From Daphnia pulex (lineage: Eukaryota > Arthropoda > Branchiopoda > Diplostraca > Daphniidae), in NCBI RefSeq assembly GCF_021134715.1, contig NC_060021.1:2294001-2358000 (forward strand): a stretch of DNA of 64,000 bases, in the 5' to 3' direction. The translations under genes were made by a program, and so were the position numbers. Under the pieces are notes generated by a model. It ran no database searches. It saw nothing but the letters and a program-made list of their open reading frames with translations, and was not told the origin of the DNA. This document shows positions 47,806 to 58,360 of this stretch, one piece after another. The stretch's first letter is position 1. Each line of letters begins with the position of its first letter.

Positions 47806-49752
47806 ATGATGACCATTTTCTCGATGATTTTGGTCTTTTCAAGTTTATGGCTTGTATCAATAGCAACGCCCGTCTTCAATAGCTTAGACCAACATTTTTG
47901 GATGCAGGTAAAAACAAGTATTTATTGAAACTCCCAATTTTTTAAATTTTTTTTACCCTCTTTTTACTACTTTGCACCTTACTCACAAAACGATTAAGAA
48001 CACCTTCTTGTTGTGCGTGTATTTTTATGGTGCCATATGTCTCATTGCAACTCTCATAACTTCTTAAAGGCTATGGATAGATTTCTTTATCTTTTTTCCC
48101 CGATCAGAAGAAGACTTAATCAACAAATCATACACGCTTATTGATATTGTTGTATGACTAACCCCCACGTTCCACCCTTGTTAACAAATTTAGAACACCT
48201 TCCCCCTTTCTTACCACAAACAGAGGGTTAAAAGGGAGAGGGATTTAAAAATTTGGGGATGTTCTTTATCGTCTGGTGAGTACTGCACATCAGCACATGC
48301 TTATATTAATAATTCAAACAATTTTATAGTCCAGCAAAGATTTTGTATCTGGAACGCCGTTGACAGAAGAAATGAAGGGAAATTTTTCAGATATAAAAGA
48401 TGGTAATTAAAAAAATATGTTTGTACTCTTTTTTTATTAACCTTATTTGATTTCCGTTAATGAGTTTTATGAAATTTTTTTAAACGTAGAATTTTTAGAG
48501 GATTTTTTTCAATGGGAAAAACAGGATCCCGCACTTTATGAAGGTGACATTATGTTTTTGGGGGACAAAAATGCTATCTTGAGCAGCAGCTATCGTTGGC
48601 CGAACGCAACGATCCCTTATGAAATTTCAAATGTCTACAGTAAGAGCATTTTCGTTAATATGATGTTGATGAAGAATATTCTTTTATTACCAATCGTACT
48701 TTTTATATAATTTGACTTCTATCGAATTTTGGTGATCGTCACTTAATCTTAACAACTAATTTTCTAATAAAAAGCGTCCGATCAGCGTAAAGTTATCGCA
48801 TTTGGTATGAACGAGTACCACGAAAATACGTGCATCAAATTTGTTCCTCGAACTAGCGAAAAAAACTACATAAGAATCTACAAAAAAGGATCAGGGTATG
48901 AAAAATTCAATTATATTGTGTGTTTTTTTTTCTTTTTTTAACTAATTTGATATTTGGGAACTGAAAAGCTGTTCTAGCTACGTTGGTATGGTCAATATTG
49001 GTTCTCAAGATGTAAGTCTTGATGACGGATGTGTCTCAAGAATTCGTCCAGGTATCGTCCTGCACGAACTTATGCACGCGGCTGGATTTTTTCATGAACA
49101 CACTCGCCCAGATCGTGACACATTTGTTAGAATTAATTTTGAAAATATTTTGGAAAGTAAGTGTAGGCTTTCATTTTTACATATTTAAATTTTCACTTTA
49201 TTAATTGACAAGGAATTAAAATAGAGCATGTCTTTAACTTCAACACAAACGATGCATCGAAGGTAACTACTCTTGGACTCCCCTACGATTACGGTAAGAA
49301 AAATGTTTGCATTGTAAAAATTTTTATGGAATATTACAGTTGTACACCACTTTAGTAATAAAGGCTCAAAAGTGATAAAGAGTCTAAATGACGTCTATAA
49401 GCATTAACACTACAGTGGGAATCTCCCATTTTAACAGCTTATTGGTTATAAAATTAATATATAAGAAACTATAGAAAAAATAGCTTACATAAGTGTAACC
49501 AACCAAAATATTATTTCATTTTATGACAGATTCTGTGATGCATTATTCAAGGTATGCTTTTGCCATTGACAAGACCAGACCAACCATTACTCCTGTCCCA
49601 AATGAAAACGTAGAAATAGGGAATAGAAGAAAATTTAGTTCTGTAAGTATAGAATAGAAACGATTAAAACAAGAAATATTTATTTTCTAAATTTTTTTTT
49701 GAAGCTGGATCTTCTAAAACTGAACGCACTGTATTGTTCCGAGGTCAAGTAA
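47806..49752 (+). CDS. Astacin-family zinc metalloprotease, paralog 1
   Basis: Eight exons by GT-AG junctions: 47806-47907, 48330-48402, 48490-48639, 48775-48895, 48969-49156, 49213-49293, 49530-49642, 49705-49752. The joined frame is open, 291 residues. Order: signal peptide (about 1-20, MILVFSSLWLVSIA core), propeptide with the Asp-switch motif YEGDI, then the catalytic domain from about RWPNATIPYEI. Zinc motif HELMHAAGFFHEHTRPDRD starts at residue 181 (ligands His181, His185, His191; base Glu182). The Met-turn is SVMHY (Met242, Tyr244). Four catalytic-domain cysteines match the two astacin disulfides. It ends right after the catalytic domain, without EGF or CUB tail, like crayfish digestive astacin. 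Secreted endopeptidase; probably functional. Confidence 0.95.
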
Positions 49753-51751
49753 ATCGTCCTTTTACGTCAATATGAAACTTTTATGTATAACAATACCTTA
49801 TACATATTTCTGTACAAGACATACACCACATTGCTTTTCATAAAAAGTTTAAATATAGCAATTCTTACTATCGATCATCGAAATAGATTGCATTCCTCTT
49901 TTCTATAAATCTAAATGTTTTTAAATATAGTGTCTATGCATGTTCTTTTTCAATTCGTCTTTATTTGTTCTTTCTTATTCTTATTTCAACCTCTTCTACA
50001 TCCTATTACGAAGAAAGTACATGCGCAAATTGTTTAGAGCAGTTATTTTAAAATCATGTTTTAGTACAAAGCATCCGATAGGTCCCTCTCCATGTTTTCA
50101 GTGAATATTTCATTCCGCTTGTTTTCACCGTTTTCAAAATTTTGATTTTGTTTAGGGTAATAAGAGTTTTACCTACGCTCTTTAAAAATATAAGATCAAG
50201 TTTTAAATCACCGTTTTTACTCAGTTATCTACCAGTTCATTTCACCATCTTTGTGCTGTTTTTCTTTTCCTTTTTTTTCTATCGGAAATATATAGGAAAA
50301 AAATTTATAGATACAAAAATTAAAATTTTAATAATCCGTACATCTTGAAATAGGCGGCTTTTTAAAAATGTAAGTTTTCAGAAGTTTTTTGAAAAATATA
50401 TAAGCCCTTGCAATAAAAACTACACTTTATAAATGTAGTATTTTTCATGTTTTACTACATATATTTTTCATTTTATGAAACCGGCCATTCTAAACTGTCT
50501 GGTCAGTAAAAATTGTCCATCTTTTTTAGTAAAGCTCCTTGTTAGTTTTCTATGCAGCAGTTGACGAGAAAACTGCTGCAAAAAAACCGAAAAAAAAATC
50601 AAAATTTCGGCTACCGCCTCTCAGTTTTTTCATAGATCTCCTAAACTGCAAAAGCTAGGCAATTGCGGTTCCACCAATCGACTAAGCGAAAAATTCCGCA
50701 CAAACCCGTCCACCATTTAATTTTTAGGACCCCAAGCGACGATTTCCGAAAAATCAAAACCCCAAAAATTATCTCTTTGAGTGGCGGACGGGTTGTTAAG
50801 AAAAATCTGCAAAATGCGTCATACTTCATCTGGAATCCGCAGTTGGCTAGAACATGAAGAAAATGAGGGACTATCACATTTAAATTAATAAATTGCTTTT
50901 TTGCGATTTAACAATCCAACATGATAGTAAATTAAACCCAAAGTTATTTAAATTTATTGAAGCAATTCAAAATATTAAATTATGCCAAATTTTCTAATGA
51001 TATATTTTTTTCTATTGGGGTAGACCGGGGCTATATGGGACAAAAAAAATGAAAACTCGCTTTTAGTATTTTTACTCGTTGAACAAATAAATTTTCACAA
51101 AACTTCAGGAAGTATGTAACAATTCCCCAGTCTGAGCAATTACGTAGATGTAGCTAAATGATTTCACACTTTTAATATAGACTTGGCAATCCTAGGCATT
51201 TTTTCTAGGCCAGCCATCATACGGAATATATTTTTAAAATAAGTGTGTTGCTTTTTTAAACGTTAGTAAACCGTAATAACGCCATTCCGCAAACTAAAAA
51301 AGAAACGTAGAGCCATGACAGGATATATGAAAAAGGCCGAAAAACGACAAACTCTAGATTACTTTGGGGGAATATTTTTTTTTACTTGCCCAATAAATAA
51401 TATTTTTGTCCCTTGTTTTGAATTAATAAATACAAAAGGATGTAACGAAGTTATGATAAACTCATATAGGTGAGCGACATATTTTTAAAAAGCCAATTCT
51501 ATTAAAATAATTTGCATACTAATGTCACGGTCTTACAGAAGAGGTAGACAAAAGTCGTAAGAGAAGATTGTAAGAGGTAGCTTAGAGGGTTCCACGTTAC
51601 TTGGGGTGTTTCTAGTGGAATGCCGTGGGACCCTCTGAGCTGCCTTTTACATTCTGACTGATGCCAGGGATAGCGCGCGTTTCTCTACCTCCCTTTTTAG
51701 ACCGTGCTGATGTGATCCGGTTCAAAGACATCGTACCATTGTTTTTTCTAT
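49753..51751. other. Intergenic region between astacin 1 and the serine protease
   Basis: AT-rich. It contains no gene I can recognise. Near 51018 a GGGGTAGACCGGGGC motif resembles one end of common arthropod repeats but no partner end was found. A hairpin lies at 51570-51650. Confidence 0.5.
51570..51650. repeat. Imperfect foldback hairpin
   Basis: The 27-base arm at 51570-51596 (with TAGCTTAGAGGGTTCCACG) pairs imperfectly with 51624-51650 (CGTGGGACCCTCTGAGCTG). It lies just past the 3' end of the serine-protease-like gene. It may be a MITE remnant. Confidence 0.6.
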
Positions 51752-54700
51752 TTATGGATTTTGGGCTTTTGTTGTTGCAATCCACCCAAGGTAATTGGTG
51801 ACTCTGGTGTATATGCCAGCAAAATTAGAATCAACACAGCCATTTCCCCAGCTGAAGATACCAATTTGAACACCATTAACGAACAGGGGACCACCACTCA
51901 TATCCTACGTTTAGCAATAAAATTGTTTTTAAAATGTTTCAAAAACGACCACTCATATCCTATAATAAAGGTTTTATTGAGTACCTGACAAGTGTGTGCG
52001 CTGGAAGCGGAGGCACACAACATATGAGTGCCGATAAAAAAACTATCATATTGACTTTTGCAGAAGGAGTTGTCTCTTATTATGACGTCCGCTTTCAGTA
52101 ATACCTTTGAAAAGCTTCTTCCTTTTAAAATTAATTATAAATTTGTTAATAATATTTTCAAGTCGTACAATTTTATAAATTTTAACCTAGAGAAGTTGTT
52201 TTCCATCCAGTTATAACGGCCGGGATATTCGCAAAAGTACTAAAAGCACTTTTAGCAGATGTGCTACTGAAAAAATGGCTGAGGGGCACCAACTTGTAGT
52301 CTGAAGTTGGTTTTCCTTCTGTCGTCGTTGCAATTGTTGTTTTAGTTTTTGATGTTTTATTGGTGTTGGGTTTCGCCGTAGTTTTATAAGCTGTTGCGGG
52401 GGTTTGTGTTGTTGTCATTTTACTTTCTTGTAAGCTACTGAAAATATTGCTAAGGGGCACTAAATCAGAGCCTGGCGTCGTATTTTCTGATGTCATAGTA
52501 ATTGTTGAAATTGCATTTGTTGTGGTATGCGTTGAAGTCGTAATAGCTGTTTTAGTTGTTGGACGTTGTGTTGCTGTCGATTTAATTGCTTGTAAGCTAC
52601 TAAAAATATTGCTAAGGGGCACTAAATCAGAGCCTGGCGTCGTTTTTCCTGATATTGTTGTAATTGTTGAAATTGCATTTGTTGTGGTATGCGTTGAATT
52701 CGTAATAGTTGTTTTAGTTGTGGGACGTTGTGTTGTTGTCGATTTAATTGCTTGTAAGCTACTGAAAATATTGCTAAGGGGCACTAAATCAGAGCCTGGC
52801 GTCGTATTTTCTGATATTGTTGCAATTGTTAAAATTGCATTTGTTGTGGTATGCATTGTAGTCGTAATAGTTGTTTTAGTTGTCGGAAGTTGTGTTGTTG
52901 TCGATTTAATTGCTAGCAAGCTACTAAAAATATTACTAAGGGGCACTAAATCAGAGCCTGACGTGGTATTTTCTGCTGTCGTCGTTGCAATTGTTGAAAT
53001 GGCATTTGTTGAGGTATGTGGTGTAGTCGTAATAGTTGTTTTAGTTGTCGGACGTTGTGTTGTTGTCGACTTGATTGCTAGTAAGCTACTGAAAATATTA
53101 CTAAGCGGAACTAAATCGGAGCCTGAAGTCGTATTTTTTGCTGTCGTCGATGCAGTTGTTTTAGGTATGAATGTTGAAGTAAAAAATACTTCTTGATTGG
53201 GTTTTTGAGTCGTTATGTTTTGTTGATTGATAGTGGATTTGAAATTTTCTGTTATGGTCTGTTTTTCTTTTGCCGATGTTGGTTTAGGTGTTGTCGTAGG
53301 GGTTTTCGTGGTAGGTTCTTTTAAGGTTGTTGCTTTTGTTATGGAATCAGTAGGAAGAGTAGCGAACGATAGATTAGTAACTGGCGAACTTAGGATGAAT
53401 ATGGCAATGTCGTTATCCTGTTTATAATATTGTGTTAAACAGATCAACAAAATAACATTAATTAATGATATTTAACATAATTTTGATTACTTTTAACAAG
53501 CAATCTCCCACTCAAGTAGTAAAAAAATCTGCTTTTTGGGGGAGGTCGATTTTGAAACCAAATCCGGGAATGGTCGTAGAAATTCGGGAACAAATTTTCT
53601 TGTTCAGAATTTTACGGCGGTTTCAACGGATAAAAGTTTAGATTTTTTCCTTCTACTGTTCGGGATATATTCGGGTATGAAAAACCTTCTCCCCCTCCCG
53701 TCTGATACATAGAAAGAACAAAAAACGGAGAAAGCGAATAGATAAAAATACGGGAGGGAGGAGCGAAAGACATAAATAAACCTAACGGCAACGTCGAATT
53801 AAATGAGTTGGAAATCGTTCCAAATAGGTATATCACGAGATCATTCATATCTCAGTAAATGATTGCACAACAATTAAATCTTTTTGGATTCCAATTGAGG
53901 AACATCTAAGAAATTTTGTGTCAATAAGATATATTTTTTTTCACTTGGTGACTGAGAAAAACCATGTAATGTAAGGGGCAAATTTGTGATTTTCGCATTT
54001 TCCCCGTTTTTAATGCCCGAATAACTCCCGAACAGTTGGACATAAAAATCCGGTCTTTGCGCCCTTGAAACCTTCTTGAAATTCCTGTAAAAGTGTGGGA
54101 GAACTACCCATTTTACTATACTTTTACCTCTATTTACTAATCTTTACTACTATTTACTTTATTTTACTACTCTCTTACTATTCTTTTACTTCTCTTTCAC
54201 TTTACTTTCTACTACTATTACTTTACTTACAAATGTGAAGTTAAGTAAAGTTAAGTAAAGAGCTGTAAAAGAACCTTCGCAAAGAATCTTCCCGTAAACG
54301 GCCTTCAGCCTGATGAACGTTATTGTTCCCAATCGACCTACGTTGTGTTTTATATGGGTTTTCAGTTGTTAAAAATACAAAAATCCAACTCAGACCAATT
54401 TTAGGTCATGCTCTTTCTTGCAAGACAAACCTCCAAAACTGTTAACCATTTTAATTAAAGCGTGAAATATAATGACAACCCTTTTAAACCATAGGAGTAG
54501 CATATAACAAACCATATTTAGTACACCTATGAATGATTCGATTCATTTTAGTTTAATCTGCTTACCTTGTAGCTGGGATTGTATTGTTCGTGAACGATAA
54601 AGTCCTTTACTCCTCTTATAACAGCTCCTGTACTTCTTCCGTCAATCGCAAGTGAATTTAACACAGCACTGAATTTGCTGATTTCTGTGATTGCGTGACT

Positions 54701-55241
54701 AATCACAAAGTAAATATATTAAAAATGTTGTTTACTAAACTTTATATCATATTCTAAGTAGAAATCGATTACATTTTTTAAACAATAAATCCGCCACCAA
54801 ACCAGACAGAAGTTGTGCAACCCTTATTTTCTATTTTTCTACTATGAGACTAAAATTTAAAAAATACCACCTTGTTCGTTCTCGGCTGATCAGCTTCGGC
54901 TATCCTCCGCAAGGATTGTGAGAGGGATTGGTAGATAATGGTTGGTATTTATGATTGGGAAATGGTCTAAATCTCTATATCATTTAATCGGTTATTTGTC
55001 AGCTAATAACATCTTAAGAACCATTTTTTAATAATGCATTGGTTGACGATCGTTCAGAACTTTCAAAAATTATGATACATGATATTCTTATGGGTGATGG
55101 CGGATTGCTTGTTGAAAATGGTTAATCTTACAAAGGAATAAAGCTGTGTTGTTACCCGTGTAAACAATGAGCTGCAGTCAAGATATGGGAAGGTCCAATT
55201 AGGGTTCCTCCACACAAATAGCCATTCAAGTTCAAAATACA
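51752..55241 (-). CDS. S1 serine-protease-like protein with Thr-rich interdomain repeat (5' exons not found)
   Basis: Five exons on the minus strand join in frame (579 residues): 55241-55156, 54698-54566, 53417-52187, 52121-51985, 51904-51752. Exon 1 has [20 protein letters not shown] with the catalytic His. Exon 3 opens with [15 protein letters not shown] (catalytic Asp), runs through about 370 Thr/Ser-rich residues and ends with [10 protein letters not shown]. Exon 4 has [14 protein letters not shown]. Exon 5 has [21 protein letters not shown] and [11 protein letters not shown], the usual C-terminus. The Ser nucleophile is present but GDSGG reads DMSGG, and the S1-pocket residue (chymotrypsin 189) aligns with His. 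It may be a non-catalytic homolog or have altered specificity. The activation exon (IVGG) and signal peptide were not located upstream. Confidence 0.85.
52265..53130 (-). repeat. 162-bp coding minisatellite (54-codon mucin-like repeat)
   Basis: The motif [13 protein letters not shown] recurs in five units, with DNA spacings of 162, 162, 162 and 165 bases measured at the AAAATATT landmark (52441, 52603, 52765, 52927, 53092). A sixth, diverged copy ([10 protein letters not shown]) lies next to the second protease barrel. The rest of each unit is Thr/Ser/Pro-rich with NTT sequons, suited to dense O-glycosylation. All spacings are multiples of three, so the frame is kept. Confidence 0.92.
54110..54265. 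repeat. TTTACT-type imperfect tandem repeat with inverted tail
   Basis: Irregular repeats of TTTACT(A/C)(T/C) on the plus strand end in AGTTAAGTAAAG units, the inverted form, so the array can fold back. It lies in the intron between the Asp-box exon and the exon ending NPSYK of the serine-protease-like gene. Confidence 0.75.
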
Positions 55242-57064
55242 CTGATGGAGAAAAAAGGGGTCAATTCATGTCACATCAACAAATCGTTGGCACGAATTCA
55301 TGAATCAATTATTGGAATCAAAACCCCAATTTAAAGAGAATGAATATATATGATCCTGCTTAAATTACCATAAAAAGAATTTGTTATTTGCTCAATTGGT
55401 TTACGAGTTATTCCAAAATAAATAAAGAAGAGTTAAAATCAGAAAATCAGTTCTTTTTTTTTACCCTATGGTTGAGATATTTAAAAAATAGCCAAAAAAG
55501 AAAGTTTAGTATACAGATATCCGTAATATCAAAAAAAAAATGCTCCGATACAAGATTTTATCTAGAAAAACAGTCAAGTTAAGATCAAATAAGATATTTT
55601 CGGAATTGTTATGGTGGGCTAAAGATAAGATAAGTTAATGTACAAGTTGTGTTTAGCAAAAAAAATTGAAAAAGGAAATTTGAGTCGATAAATTGTTGAA
55701 TTTCTGCATTGGGTGCGTCCAGGCGGTATTCGATTAGATTGGTTTTTGACACGTGATCACCAAACACCAATAGTGGTTCTACTTTTAGATTGACTCCAAG
55801 CAATACCTTTGGTGTTTGATGATCACGTGTCTAAAAACCAATTTGACCGAATACCGCCTGGAAGCACCCATTGTGTTGCACGACATATGATCACTAATTC
55901 ACACGCAATTCGATGAAAAATAAAAATTAAGGAGATTTTGCTTTCAGAAAACTGAAATCTCAGAGTGTAATAGAGACTCAAAGTCTCAGACGAAAAAAAA
56001 CACGACTAATTCGCTGAAAGTCCGCAACGTTCTGATGAGTCAGCTCTCAGTCTAAACAGCCTTGGCCTTAATTTATAATTTCATCCTTAAAAGTAATTAA
56101 TTTTTCTACCAATAGATGGGATCTTAAGTATCGTATCTTTTAGGGCAAAAGTTACCATTATTTTCATACCCATAGAGTTAGAAATACTTCATTTTAACTA
56201 AATTTGACACAAGAAAGATACCGAAAAGATACCATAAATATCTTATCTTGTCTAATCTTATCATATATTTTAGGCAAGATAGGATCCACTGGTTCAAATA
56301 CATGGATTTTTATTTTGCAAAATTACCATGTAGACGTTTGTTACTCAGAATTTATTAGAAAATCAAATGGTGCTGTCCATGGCTGCCTTGCTAATATAGT
56401 TTATGAGTTATTGTAACATCAAACATCATACAAATTGTAATTATCTCGTTTTCGACAAGAATTTTAACTTTACGAAAATGGAGAACGAGGTCTTAATCAG
56501 GTTTGGTTAGGGAACTAAGATGATAAACTAGACCATTTTTGGGTTTTAGCAAAAACATCTATTTTGACTTAGGAATAACTCGTTAATCAAATTGATCAAA
56601 TAGAAAATACTTCTCTCGATTATATTAGGATTTTGTCAGCTCACAAAAAATGATTTTCAATTCGAAAAAATGGTTCGGATTGTCGCTGATTACAAAAAAC
56701 GAAATTTGAAGAAAAATCACGGTGTCAAACTAAAAAGATAGCTAACGAAAGATATTTCGTTGCATAATTAATTTGCAAATAATCATTTTGTTACCAAATA
56801 CGGAAAATCTCCTGATGCAGCGGGAATATCATTTAAAAATTTTTCATGATTACCCACGAATTTTACCACTATAATATTTAAGATAAAAATTTGTAGATTT
56901 TTTAAAAATTGTTTGCTATTGAAGGAACACTATTTTTCTTACGATTACTTAGTGGATGGGAATGCAAACCGACAAGAAAGCAAAGGGCTAAAGCCTAAAC
57001 AAATAAAAAATAGGAGTGATCACATTTAAATATATGAATGCAGCGCTACAGTATGCATTGTCGT
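55242..57064. other. Region upstream of the serine-protease-like gene
   Basis: The missing first exon(s) should lie here on the minus strand. I found no IVGG-like activation site and no signal-peptide exon. The stretch is AT-rich and includes the foldback element at 55711-55870. Confidence 0.5.
55711..55870. mobile_element. 160-bp foldback MITE-like element
   Basis: Arms of about 60 bases (55711-55770 and 55809-55870) are near-perfect inverted repeats, beginning GGGTGCGTCCAGGCGGTATT and ending with its imperfect complement AATACCGCCTGGAAGCACCC. The loop is about 40 bases. No coding capacity. Flanking ATT on both sides may be a short target-site duplication. Confidence 0.85.
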
Positions 57065-57600
57065 AACTAACCCAAGAAGACAGTCCCATCGATAGAAGCA
57101 AGAAATCAAGAGAGCCGAATTAAAGCGAAAATGGGTTTTCGGACAGTATTGGGAATCAACTGATGACTGCATCGATTACAAGCCGCCATTTTATAGCTTG
57201 AATCAATGCAGACTGAGGGTAAAAAATTTTGCCACTAGAGAATTACAAATTTTATTTGCGTAACATCATTTTAGATTTCCTTCGTGAACGATTTCGTTAC
57301 ATAAACAACAACTACACGTTAACGAAACGTTTCGCAAGTCAAAGTTCATAAGCGAAATACGTTCATTAGCTAATATAAGGTATTTAAGTTGCGAAAGGTC
57401 TCAGATATTAAATCTAAATTTGAAGGTTTCTTTGCTAATCCTTTCGAAAACAGAATCTTAAAAATAAAGTGACCAATAGATTGCTTCATTCTAAACACTC
57501 TGAAAGAAAGAATGTTTCAAGGCTATTTGCAAATGTATCCCTTTCGATGTTTCACATTTAGTTGTTTTTTTTTCACTTTAGCCCCTAGCTAAAAATTTGG
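57065..57600 (+). repeat. Tandem promoter duplication, upstream copy
   Basis: A direct repeat of 57620-58140 at about 555-base spacing, with high identity. Landmarks are AAGAAGACAGTCCCATCGATAG, GACTGCATCGATTACAAGCC and TTTGCGTAACATCATTTTAG. The TATA position reads CCTACAATAT here, so this copy has probably lost core-promoter function. Confidence 0.88.
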
Positions 57601-57619
57601 CCTACAATATCCATTTTCG

Positions 57620-58140
57620 TAACCAACCAAAGAAGACAGTCCCATCGATAGAAGCAAGAAATCAAGAGAGCCGACTTAAAGCGAAAATGTTTTCGGGCAG
57701 TATTGGGAATCAACTGATGACTGCATCGATTACAAGCCGCCATTTTATAGCTTCAATCAATGCAGACTGAGGGTAAAAAATTTTGCCACTAGAGAATAAC
57801 AAATTTATTTGCGTAACATCATTTTAGATTTCCTTCGCGAACGATTTCGTTACATAAACAACAACTACACGTTAACGAAGCGTTTCGCAAGTCAAAGTTC
57901 ATCAGCGAAATACGTTCATTAGCTTATATAATGTATTTAAGTTGCGAAAGGTCTCAGATATGAAATCTAAATTTGAAGGTTTCTTTGCTAATCTTTTCGA
58001 AAACAGAATCTTAAAAATAAAGTGACCAATAGATTGCTTCAGTCTAAACATTCTGAAAAAAGAATGTTTCAAGGCTATTTGCAAATGTATCCCTTTCGAT
58101 GTTTCACATTTAGTTTTTTTTTTCACTTTAGCCCTCAGCT
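57620..58140 (+). promoter_or_regulatory. Astacin 2 upstream module (downstream copy of duplication)
   Basis: Direct copy of 57065-57600 and related to 47245-47605 ahead of astacin 1. It leads through TTTCACTTTAGCCCTCAGC into the TATA box. The first ~170 bases of the duplicated unit are not clearly present upstream of astacin 1. Confidence 0.75.
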
Positions 58141-58152
58141 AAAAAATTTTCC

Positions 58153-58160
58153 TATAAAAA
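58153..58160 (+). promoter_or_regulatory. TATA box, astacin 2
   Basis: TATAAAAA in the same position relative to TTTCACTTTAGCC as in astacin 1, about 205 bases before the ATG. A probable 5'-UTR intron has its donor at 58236 and its acceptor ending at 58327. Confidence 0.7.
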
Positions 58161-58360
58161 GGAGCTGAAAAGCTAGCTACACATTATCGCGAAGTCTGCT
58201 GAGTCTTTCTTTGTTAAAAGATAGATGGTCACAAGGTATTAAAATGAGAGCAAGAGTGTTCGATAGTAATAAAGTAGATAAGAAATACAGCAAAAATATT
58301 TAAAAAATCTTAATTTATTTGATACAGGCAACAATTCTATTTTTTTTAAATAATAAAAGA

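Noticed and set aside
50641..50877. 78-codon minus-strand open frame
   Set aside because: Matched by an open frame on the opposite strand; no domain or splice signals.
52447..53196. 249-codon Val-rich plus-strand open frame
   Set aside because: Antisense shadow of the in-frame Thr-rich minisatellite; the minus strand carries the protease exons.
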